Assembly: GCF_002237755.1 (NCBI RefSeq)
Contig: NZ_MWSJ01000002.1
Coordinates: forward strand, 434,001 to 498,000
DNA: 64,000 nucleotides
Direction: 5' to 3'
Source of the DNA: Lysinibacillus sp. KCTC 33748
Lineage (GTDB): Bacteria; Bacillota; Bacilli; Bacillales_A; Planococcaceae
In this document: one piece after another, positions 1-8,400 of the stretch
How positions within the stretch are numbered: position 1 is the first letter of the stretch
Layout of the letters: the number at the start of each line of letters is the position of its first letter
Notes under the pieces: generated by a model
Database searches by the model: none
The model's input: the letters and a program-made list of their open reading frames with translations, nothing else
What the model was told of the DNA's origin: nothing
Position numbers and translations under genes: made by a program

Positions 1-689
1 CTGTCGATTCCGTATTAGCTATTGTATGCTTCTTGTTGTATTTTATCGTAACCGTTCCAGATGCACCGAAGAAGGCCAAAGAAATGGCGGAGAAAACAGG
101 CTTTAAGCTCACTAATTTTATCGAAATGCGTGCCGTGCCAATTGCTTTTGTGGCGCTCGTTATTGGCTTTGCCTATTCAGGGGTTATGTCATTTATGACG
201 TTTTACGCGAAAGAGCTTGATTTGGTAACAGCAGGAAGTTATTTCTTTATTATATATGCAATTGTTATTTTAGCGACACGTCCTTTTACAGGAAAATTAC
301 TAGACACTAGAGGTGCAAACATTGTTATCTATCCATGTTTAGTTATTTTTGCACTAGGAATGTATGCTTTTAGTTCGGCGACTAGTAGTGTTGTATTTTT
401 ACTAGCCGCAGCTTGCATAGGGATAGGTTATGGCAATTTCAATTCAGTAGCGCAAGCAATAGCGATTAAAGTTACACCAAATGAGCGTTTAGGACTTGCG
501 ACATCGACATATTTTATTTTATATGATTTAGGTTTAGGGGTTGGTCCTTATTTCTTAGGATTCTTCGTTCCGACTTCGGGGTACAGTGCCATTTTCTTTG
601 CGATGGTATTTGTTATTTTAGTGTCAATTATCCTTTATTATTTCTTATATGGAAAATATGAAAATAGAAATCAAGCAAAAATTTCGTAG
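1..689 (+). CDS. MFS transporter, C-terminal part (5' end outside window)
   Basis: This is the C-terminal half of a major facilitator superfamily exporter. The frame is open to the left edge (position 3 onward), so the start lies outside the window. About 220 residues remain, with six hydrophobic segments and the motif RPFTGKLLDTRG, typical of the cytoplasmic loop between TM8 and TM9 in 12-TM MFS drug-type exporters. It resembles the second half of the MFS encoded at 11557-12774, with near-matching YSGVMSF/YSGIISF, YFFIIYAIVIL and RPFTGK blocks, so the two are paralogues. A hairpin terminator follows at 711-768. The substrate cannot be read from sequence. The family call is firm. Confidence 0.85.
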   Translation, partial: VDSVLAIVCFLLYFIVTVPDAPKKAKEMAEKTGFKLTNFIEMRAVPIAFVALVIGFAYSGVMSFMTFYAKELDLVTAGSYFFIIYAIVILATRPFTGKLLDTRGANIVIYPCLVIFALGMYAFSSATSSVVFLLAAACIGIGYGNFNSVAQAIAIKVTPNERLGLATSTYFILYDLGLGVGPYFLGFFVPTSGYSAIFFAMVFVILVSIILYYFLYGKYENRNQAKIS

Positions 690-710
690 TTTAGAATGAT
701 TATATTGTGG

Positions 711-768
711 AAAAAACGCCATTTATCTAGTTATCTAATTAGATCGACTATAAAATGTCGTTTTTTTC
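711..768 (+). terminator. Rho-independent terminator after MFS gene
   Basis: An AAAAAACGCCATTTA arm pairs imperfectly with a TAAAATGTCGTTTTTT arm across an AT-rich loop, ending in a T-run. It separates the MFS gene from the iron-uptake operon. Confidence 0.6.
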
Positions 769-799
769 TATAAATAAAAATACTTCTTGCAATTGCACT

Positions 800-814
800 T
801 GATAATCATTATCA
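800..814 (+). promoter_or_regulatory. Fur box upstream of efe operon
   Basis: TGATAATCATTATCA is a perfect 7-1-7 inverted repeat matching the Bacillus Fur core (TGATAATnATTATCA). It lies 38 bp before the efeO start. By the known behaviour of Fur this predicts iron repression of the three-gene operon downstream. Confidence 0.85.
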
Positions 815-851
815 TTCTCGATATAAACTATTTCGGAAGTAGGTACTTAGC

Positions 852-1718
852 ATGAAAAAAACATCATTATTGTCAGTATTAGTTGCAGGAGGTATTCTAA
901 TGACTGGCTGTGGAAATACAGATGAAGCTAAAAAAGACGATAAGCCAGCAACAGAGCAAGCAGAAAAAGCTACAAAAGTTGATTTATCTGCTGAACTAGC
1001 AGCCTATCAAACATTTGCATTAGAGCAAATGGATCAATTTTTAGTAGAAACGGAAAAATTTGTGGAAGCATTTAAAGCTGGTAAAATTGAAGAGGCAAAA
1101 GCAGCTTATGCGCCGGCACGTATGTATTTCGAGCGTTCGGAGCCAATCGCAGAGAGCTTTGGTGACCTTGACCCACGTATTGACGGTCGTTTAGCTGATA
1201 TTAAAGAAGAAGGCAAAGGCGAAGAAGCATGGTCGGGCTATCATAAGCTAGAACATGCGCTTTGGGTAGAAAACAAAACTGCAGGCTACGAGGCAGTTGC
1301 AGATCAATTACTAGCAGACGCTAAAGAATTACACGCATTAGTTCAAACTGTAGAAGTAACACCTGATTTAATGATTACAGGTGCGGTTGACTTATTAAAT
1401 GAAGTATCGACATCAAAAATCACTGGTGAAGAAGAAATCTATTCTCATACAGACCTTTATGACTTTAAAGCAAACATTGAAGGTGCAGAAAAAATCTTTG
1501 AAATCCTACGTTCTAAATTAGAAGCAAAAGATAAAGACTTAGTTGCTACATTAGATGAAAAATTTAAAGCAGTAGATGATTTATTAGCGAAGCATGCGAC
1601 TGCTGATGGCGGATATGTTTCTTACGAAAAATTAACTGATGAAGACACAAAAGCACTTTCAGCAGCAGTTAATCAACTTGGTGAACCATTAAGTCAAATG
1701 GGTATTATTTTAGAGTAA
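852..1718 (+). CDS. efeO: Iron uptake lipoprotein EfeO/EfeM (imelysin-type)
   Basis: Surface lipoprotein of the EfeUOB ferrous/ferric iron uptake system. The N-terminus is a lipoprotein signal (MKKTSLLSVLVAGGILMTGC, lipobox MTGC) followed by a charged linker and an imelysin/M75-like helical domain with GYHKLEHALW, the HxxE metal-binding motif of the family. At 288 aa it lacks the N-terminal cupredoxin domain of classical EfeO, so it is the short EfeM-like form. In the family it binds iron and hands it to the EfeU permease. It is the first gene of a co-directional operon with efeB (18 nt downstream) and efeU, behind a Fur box. The start ATG is chosen because the signal peptide begins there. 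Confidence 0.9.
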   Translation: MKKTSLLSVLVAGGILMTGCGNTDEAKKDDKPATEQAEKATKVDLSAELAAYQTFALEQMDQFLVETEKFVEAFKAGKIEEAKAAYAPARMYFERSEPIAESFGDLDPRIDGRLADIKEEGKGEEAWSGYHKLEHALWVENKTAGYEAVADQLLADAKELHALVQTVEVTPDLMITGAVDLLNEVSTSKITGEEEIYSHTDLYDFKANIEGAEKIFEILRSKLEAKDKDLVATLDEKFKAVDDLLAKHATADGGYVSYEKLTDEDTKALSAAVNQLGEPLSQMGIILE

Positions 1719-1736
1719 TTTTTGGAGTGATAATAA

Positions 1737-2996
1737 ATGACAGCGTCAAATGATGAAAAATGGATGAATAAAAAAATATCGAGACGTGACATGTTAAAGC
1801 TAACAGGTATCGGAGCAGCTGGTATAGCTATCGGTGCCTCTGGCTTAGGTGGTGTTATGAAAGTAATGGGCTACGATGTGTTCGAGCCTGTTGCGGATAG
1901 CACGACTGCACGTAATAAAGTTGATTTTTATGGAAAACATCAATCTGGCATTATTACACCAGTTCAGACAAATATTTATTTTGCTTCTTTAGATGTTTTA
2001 TTTACATCAAAGAAAGACTTACAAGAGTTGTTCAAAAAATGGACACCTCTTGTTGTTCGTTTAATGAATGGTGAATTAATGGTAGATTTAACAACAAATA
2101 CTAGAGTTCCTACAGGAGATACAGGTGAAGCAGAAGGTTTAGACGCTTCAAATTTATCGATCACAATTGGTGTTGGCCCATCTTTGTTTGATAAGCTTGG
2201 GATTCAACATTTGAAGCCTGCAGAATTAAATGATTTACCACATTTCCCAAAAGATCAACTACAAAAAGAACTTACAGGTGGAGATCTTTGTATCCAGGCA
2301 TGTGCGGATGATCCACAGGTGGCATTCCACGCAGTACGTAACTTAGTTCGTGCAGCATCTGGTAAGGTAGAAGTTAAATGGTCTCAAGCAGGCTTTAACT
2401 CATTCCCAGCTGGTGGAGGAACACCGAGAAATTTATTTGCATTCAAGGATGGCACTGGAAATCCGTCGACTGCCGATGACAAAGATTTAAATAAAGTTGT
2501 ATGGGTTGATAAAGGCTGGCTAAAAGGCGGCTCTTATTTAGTCGCACGTAAAGTTCAAATGCATCTTGAAACATGGGATCGCACATCTTTGAAAGATCAG
2601 GAGGTAACATTTGGTCGTTATCGCGATAGTGGTGCACCTTTTGGTAAAAAGAAAGAGTTCGATGATTTCGATGTAGAGGCGAAGGATAGCAACGGTGAGT
2701 ACATTATGCCAGATACGTCACACGTACATTTGGCACGTAAATCAGGTGCGCGTATGTTACGTCGTTCGTATTCTTATGCATCAGGTGTTATGACGAATAC
2801 AGGTGCGCATGATGCGGGACTCATGTTTGTTTCTTTTCAAAAAGACCCAGCCCAATTTATAACAGTTCAAAATAGCTTAGGACGTTTGGATAAAATGAAT
2901 GAGTATACTACACATCGAGGCAGCGCAGTGTTCGCTTGCTTCCCTGGTGTACAAAAGGGGAGTTATATAGGTGAAGCACTTTTTAACGCGCTGTAG
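1737..2996 (+). CDS. efeB: EfeB, Tat-exported DyP-type heme peroxidase
   Basis: Dye-decolourising (DyP) heme peroxidase that works with EfeO/EfeU in iron uptake. A twin-arginine signal (SRRDMLKLTGIGAAGIAIG, residues about 15-35) predicts folded, heme-loaded export. The DyP signature AFKDGTGNPS (catalytic Asp of GxxDG) is at about residue 235, a candidate axial histidine in TSHVHLA is at about 330, and the conserved distal arginine is in MLRRSYSYASG. The length of 419 aa fits the family. The start has GGAGTG 8-9 nt upstream. Its 3' end overlaps the efeU start by 26 nt, which suggests translational coupling. Confidence 0.92.
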   Translation: MTASNDEKWMNKKISRRDMLKLTGIGAAGIAIGASGLGGVMKVMGYDVFEPVADSTTARNKVDFYGKHQSGIITPVQTNIYFASLDVLFTSKKDLQELFKKWTPLVVRLMNGELMVDLTTNTRVPTGDTGEAEGLDASNLSITIGVGPSLFDKLGIQHLKPAELNDLPHFPKDQLQKELTGGDLCIQACADDPQVAFHAVRNLVRAASGKVEVKWSQAGFNSFPAGGGTPRNLFAFKDGTGNPSTADDKDLNKVVWVDKGWLKGGSYLVARKVQMHLETWDRTSLKDQEVTFGRYRDSGAPFGKKKEFDDFDVEAKDSNGEYIMPDTSHVHLARKSGARMLRRSYSYASGVMTNTGAHDAGLMFVSFQKDPAQFITVQNSLGRLDKMNEYTTHRGSAVFACFPGVQKGSYIGEALFNAL

Positions 2997-4686
2997 CTTA
3001 GTACTTTGCTTGTTATTGGCACTTGCTGCACCAGTGCAGGCAGCGCAATCATATAGTCACTTATACATTTCTATTAGTGATGCGCTAATGAATACGAAGC
3101 AGGATAAAGAATCCGAAGCTGAGCAAGCCCTTGAACAGTTTGCAACAGACTGGGCGTCGGTTACATCAGAGCAAAAGAAAGCAAAAGAAAAAGTTGATAA
3201 TATTCTTGCACAAGCAGTTGAAGCTACTACTAAGGATGAACGTTTAAAGGCACTATCTGAATTGTCAAATGCCTTACGTGCATTAGAAAAGCTTGAGAAT
3301 CCTGTAGATGAAGCGGCGCAGCGTGCAGAATTTGGCACGAAATTTAAACCTGTCATGAAAGCATTTGAAGATGCCTTAGCAAGTAGGGATTTAGCTACAA
3401 TCGACGCAGCCTATAAGGATTTCAATACGAAATGGAAAAAAATTGAACGTCCTGTGCGAGAGCAAAGTATTGCCATGTACGGGCAGATTGAAACACAGAT
3501 GGCCTTTATACGGATCACACTTGCTTCTGAAGAGCCAGATGTAGCATTAATGCAATCACAATATGCAGAATTAAAACAAACAATTGAAGATTTTGTAGCA
3601 GGTAATGAAACGGCGGAAGTTGTAGAAGGAGAGTATTCTTTAGCAACATTAATTGCTTATATTGATGAGGCGAATGATTTTATCGATGCAGGTGACTACA
3701 AGGCAGCCTCAGATAAAATTCGAGAGTTCATTAAAATTTGGCCAAGTGTAGAAATAGATATTTCAACACGTAACGGCAGCCTGTATACAAAAATTGAAAG
3801 TGATATGCCAATCATCGTTAGTGACTTATTGAAGTCTAACGTAGATGTTAAAGCAGTTAAAAGTAAGCTTAATACTTTCCGCACTGAAATTGAGCTGATT
3901 CAAGGTGACTCAGATTACACGCTGTGGGATGCTGCATTAATCTTACTACGAGAAGGCTTAGAGGCACTGCTTATTATTATGGCATTAGTATCATTCTTAG
4001 AGAAGTCTGGACAAAAAACAATGCGCAAATGGATATATGTTGGTGCATTTGTAGGGATCTTTTTATCAGCAGTAGCAGCTGTTTTAATGTCGACAATTTT
4101 CCAATCAGCGACAATTGATACGAGTCGAGAGCTCATGGAAGGTTATATTGGTTTATTAGCCGCTGCAATGATGATTGGAGTTGGTATTTGGCTCCATAGT
4201 AAATCGAGTGTGGTAAGTTGGAATCGCTATATTTCCAAACAAATGGGCAATGCCATCTCTACTGGCTCGGTGTTTGCCATGGCATCAATTAGCTTTTTAT
4301 CTGTTTTCCGTGAAGGTGCAGAAACACTTGTCTTCTATGCAGGAATTGCACCTAAAATGGAGACATCTCAGTTTGTGCTAGGGATCGTAGTAGCACTTTT
4401 AATATTAGCTATTTTTGCATTTGTATTATTTAAAGCAAGTGGAAAAATTCCAATTCATAAATTTTTCGCTGTTGCTACGGTGTTAATCTACGTATTGGCA
4501 TTTAAAATTATTGGTGTCAGCTTGCATACATTGCAGTTAAGGGATTCAGTTTCAACAACTATTGTAGATGGCTTGCCAGTTGTCAACATCATTGGTTTCT
4601 ATCCAACAGTAGAAACTATGATTGGACAAGCAGTTTTACTTGTACTAGTTGTAGCAACAATCATTTATAAAAAGAAACAAAAATAA
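2971..4686 (+). CDS. efeU: EfeU, FTR1-family iron permease with large N-terminal exported domain
   Basis: Iron permease of the Ftr1/EfeU family. It starts at GTG 2971 (AAAAGGGG 9 nt upstream) inside the end of efeB. A signal peptide (MKHFLTRCSLVLCLLLALAA) leads into about 300 residues of charged, helical extracytoplasmic sequence, then a seven-helix FTR1 membrane domain. The two iron-binding REGxE motifs are visible as LLREGLEALLII (about residue 325) and FREGAETLVFY (about 447). At 571 aa it is the long form with a fused N-terminal domain, known from Gram-positive EfeU proteins. Last gene of the Fur-box operon; an inverted repeat follows at 4692-4721. Confidence 0.92.
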   Translation: MKHFLTRCSLVLCLLLALAAPVQAAQSYSHLYISISDALMNTKQDKESEAEQALEQFATDWASVTSEQKKAKEKVDNILAQAVEATTKDERLKALSELSNALRALEKLENPVDEAAQRAEFGTKFKPVMKAFEDALASRDLATIDAAYKDFNTKWKKIERPVREQSIAMYGQIETQMAFIRITLASEEPDVALMQSQYAELKQTIEDFVAGNETAEVVEGEYSLATLIAYIDEANDFIDAGDYKAASDKIREFIKIWPSVEIDISTRNGSLYTKIESDMPIIVSDLLKSNVDVKAVKSKLNTFRTEIELIQGDSDYTLWDAALILLREGLEALLIIMALVSFLEKSGQKTMRKWIYVGAFVGIFLSAVAAVLMSTIFQSATIDTSRELMEGYIGLLAAAMMIGVGIWLHSKSSVVSWNRYISKQMGNAISTGSVFAMASISFLSVFREGAETLVFYAGIAPKMETSQFVLGIVVALLILAIFAFVLFKASGKIPIHKFFAVATVLIYVLAFKIIGVSLHTLQLRDSVSTTIVDGLPVVNIIGFYPTVETMIGQAVLLVLVVATIIYKKKQK

Positions 4687-4691
4687 ATAGA

Positions 4692-4721
4692 AGGGCAGAT
4701 GAATAGACTTTCATCTGCCCT
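4692..4721. terminator. Strong hairpin after efeU
   Basis: AGGGCAGATGAA and TTCATCTGCCCT form an 11-12 bp stem with a 5-nt loop directly after efeU. There is no good T-run, so it may be a 3'-end stabiliser rather than a classical intrinsic terminator. Confidence 0.55.
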
Positions 4722-4942
4722 ACAGCACGTCGTTAAAAAATTAATTAAAGTGTATCTTTAAGCAAATGTTGATTTTTACTTCGAGGTGGCGCTTTCCGCG
4801 GAAATCAACAATTCCTCATCAATGTACAAAACCATAAGCTAAAAAAATTATTATCAATATAGAAAAATCGGTGCTAGGTTTGACTATTATTTTAAACATG
4901 GAAATCCTCGATAGATTGAAGAATATGTCAGTACTAAGCTCC

Positions 4943-5443
4943 TCATAGTATGCTGTAGGGTTTCTGATCCAAAGGATTTACCCAGCCACTACCTCTAGCG
5001 GTTTGCTTTTCTAGGAACGTTCGACGAGCCGCTTTACCTTTATATAATAGTTTGATACAAAAGTAGTAGAAAGATAGAAAATAGTCTCTTGACCAGTAAG
5101 TGGTTAAGAGACTATTTTCTTTTGGCGTAAATCCATTAGCCCGTTTTTATAATTAAGCCTATTAGGTAAGTGTCAAATTTTATTTATATGTTAAAATTAT
5201 GTTATAAATTGTTAAAATCCCTGTAGTAGATGTGTTTTCTATTATTACAAATCATTAACATAATATATATACTATAAAAATAGTGAATTAATAATAATAT
5301 GATTACATATATATGTAATGGGGAAATATGTTTTGAATAGTTCGACCATTTACGACATGGCGTACGCGATAATTGTCGTCTGTACGGTATAGACCTAAAC
5401 CGAAAGTATCTTTTGCAAAAAAACTGACATTCTTTAAATTGAA
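4943..5443 (-). pseudogene. Two decayed coding fragments of an unidentified protein
   Basis: On the minus strand, 5443-5303 is an open frame of 46 codons without a start (begins FNLKNVSFFAKDTF, contains YRTDDNYRVRHVVNGRT). 5050-4943 is a second open frame of 35 codons (contains RTFLEKQTARGSGWVNPLDQ). Both have protein-like composition, unlike the AT-rich surroundings, and lie in the same direction separated by a hairpin at 5077-5119. I cannot name the family. Most likely they are remnants of one or two genes lost upstream of the large nuclease. Confidence 0.4.
5077..5119. terminator. Long perfect-stem hairpin in intergenic region
   Basis: GAAAATAGTCTCTTGACCA pairs with TGGTTAAGAGACTATTTTC (about 18 bp, one mismatch) around a short loop, with T/A-rich flanks on both sides. 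It fits a bidirectional intrinsic terminator. Confidence 0.55.
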
Positions 5444-5458
5444 AGGAGAATTGACCTG

Positions 5459-8400
5459 ATGTCAAAGAAGAATTGGAAGAAGCCGTTAAATACCTTTTTA
5501 GCAACAACTCTAGTCGCAAGTATTGTCGCACCTGTAGCACCCATTACAGTAAATGCTGAAACACTTGCAAAGGATTTAATCATTTCAGAGTATATTGAAG
5601 GAACTTCCTTCAATAAAGCGATTGAAATTTATAATGGTACAGGTGCCGCGGTTGATTTAAGTAATTATACGCTAGAACTTCATACGAACGGAGAAGCTAC
5701 CGCGAAGAATAAAGTGAGTTTGACAGGTACTCTAGAAAACGGTGCTACGTATGTTTTACATCATAAAGATGCAGATCCAAACATTAAAGCAAAAGGAAAT
5801 CTAGAGAACATAACGGTTATTAATTTCAATGGAAATGATCCAGTCGTATTAAGGAAATCTGGTGAAATAGTCGATTCCATTGGACAAGTTGGTTCTTCAG
5901 CAGATTTTGCTAAAGATGTAACTTTAGTAAGAAAGAGTTCAGTTTTGACGGGTGATACAACTGTTAATGATCCTTTTAATGCAGCATCGGAATGGGATTC
6001 ATTACCGGTAGATAATTTCTCCAATTTAGGCCAACACGTAATGGATGGCAATACAGGTGGTCCTGTTGACCCCGAAGTACCGGCAATTCTCTCAATTGGA
6101 GATGCTCGGAATAAAAGTGTAGGTGAAACGGTAACGATCAAAGGTAGAGTTGCAGCAGGCTTAAAAAATACGTTTTCGGTTCAAGATGAGACAGGTGGTA
6201 TTGCGGTAAGACCTACTAGTCTAGCTATGTCTGTCGGAGATGAAGTTACGTTAAAAGGGAAGTTAGTTGACTATCGTGGTTTACTACAATTAGATGGTGC
6301 TACAATCGTTGAAAAAGTTGAAAATGCTGGGGTACCTGCTCCAAAGGTAGTAGCAGGGGCTCAAGTGAATGAAGAGAGTGAATCGCAGTTAGTAACAGTG
6401 AAAAATGTTACGCTTACAGATGTTCAACAAGGTGCAGGATGGGCAAACTTTACTGCAAATGACGGAACGAATTTTCTTGTGCGAGATGAGACAAATTCTC
6501 TAGGCTTAACTGTTGGTACAAACTATGAATCTATCACTGGAATTGTTCAACAGTTTGATAAAGACTATCAGGTGATTCCTCGATCAGAAGCAGATATCGT
6601 AGTGGATAGTGCAGCACTAAAGCCTGCTAGCGCATCTCCTGGAAGTGGGACGTTTGTTGGGAAAACAACAGTAACTTTAACAACATCGACAGCAGATGCA
6701 GAAATTTATTACACATTAGATGGTACAGAGCCAACTGATAAAAGTCTTAAATATGAGACACCAATTGAAATTAGGAAAAATACGACTTTAAAAACAATCG
6801 TTAAAGCTAAAGATGGCACGTTTAGTGAAATAACTACATTTGAATATAGCATTGCAGATAAATTACAGATTCATGATATTCAAGGTGCAGGGCATGCTAC
6901 AACATTTGATGGTAAAACAGTTGAAGGAATTGAAGGGATCGTAACTTATTCATTCACGTTAAATAATAATTGGTATTATACGATTCAAACACCAGATGAA
7001 TTAGCCGATCAAGATCCGAAGACTTCTGAAGGTATTTTTCTGTACAGTGGAAAGAAACCATGGCCAATAAAGGTTGGGGATTTAGTATCTGTTAAAGGTA
7101 AAGTAAGCGAATATGCATACGATGGTTATGATGACAGGCAGCAAACAGATTTAAAAACAACACAAATTAATGTGCGTGACGATCAAGAAGGAAAAGTGGA
7201 GGTCATTAAAAGTAATGTAGCCTTACCAAAAGCAATTGGAATCGATAAGTTAAAAATGTCCTTTAGTAAAATCGACAGTGATAATCTTGGGGTTTTTAAT
7301 CCAACAATCGACGCTATTGATTTTTGGGAAAGTATCGAAGGCATGAGAGTAGAAGTTGAAAACGTGAAAGCGGTAGCACCACAAGAGCATGGGGATTTAG
7401 TAACAGTACTTGAAGGTGAACCAACAAACACAATTCACGGTGGGGTATTGCATGAGAAAGAAAATGCAAATCCAAACAGAGTTCAATTCCGATTAGAACC
7501 GAATGGCGCTGCACGTGATTTTGAAGTGGCTACAGGTGATAAATTTAAAGGGCCAATTACGGGAATCGTAGGCTATTCCTATCAAAACTTTAAAATCTAT
7601 GCTTCTCTAGATGAGATGAAGGCAGCTCATGAAAAAGGAAATACATCACCTGAGACGACAAAAATAGTTAAGGAAGAAGATAAGTTAACAATTGCCTCTT
7701 ATAATTTGGAGAACTTCTCTAATAACAAAACTTCTACTACTGATGATAAAGCGAAAAAATTAGCAAGAGCAATTGGTATTGATATGGGTAGTCCTGATAT
7801 TGTTGGTGTAACAGAGGTACAAGATAATAACGGGCCATCTGCAGGAGATTCAAAAGCGGATCAAAGTTATCAAAGATTAATCGACGCCATTAAAGGTGTA
7901 GGTGGTGTCGAGTATCAGTATGTTAATATCGATCCAATTAACAATCAAGACGGTGGAGCACCAGATGCAAATATTCGAGTTGGCTTCCTTTATAATCCAG
8001 AGCGGGTGAAGTTAAAGGATGGTATTCCAGCAGGGGATGCGACAACAGCTGTTGGTTATGAAGATGGGAAATTAACAGTGAACCCTGGGCGTATTGATCC
8101 AGCAAATGAAGCGTTTAAAAGTAGCCGTAAACCTTTAGCAGCGCAATTTGAATTCCAAGATGAAGATGTAATTGTGATCGCAAATCATTGGAATTCTAAA
8201 AGTGGAGATACCCCATTATTTGGTTCGATTCAGCCTCCACAGTATGGAAGTGAAGTACAACGTAAAAAAATCGCTAATATTGTTTCTAATTTTGTTGGAG
8301 ACATTAAATCAAAAAATCTAGATGCAAACATTGTTTCTTTAGGTGATTTTAATGATTATCAATTTGCGGATGCGCTTAAAATCCATGAAGGTCAATGGAT

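Noticed and set aside
5202..5540. A 112-aa minus-strand gene upstream of the nuclease
   Set aside because: This frame is low-complexity and overlaps the nuclease start; the protein-like frame there is a different one (5303-5443).
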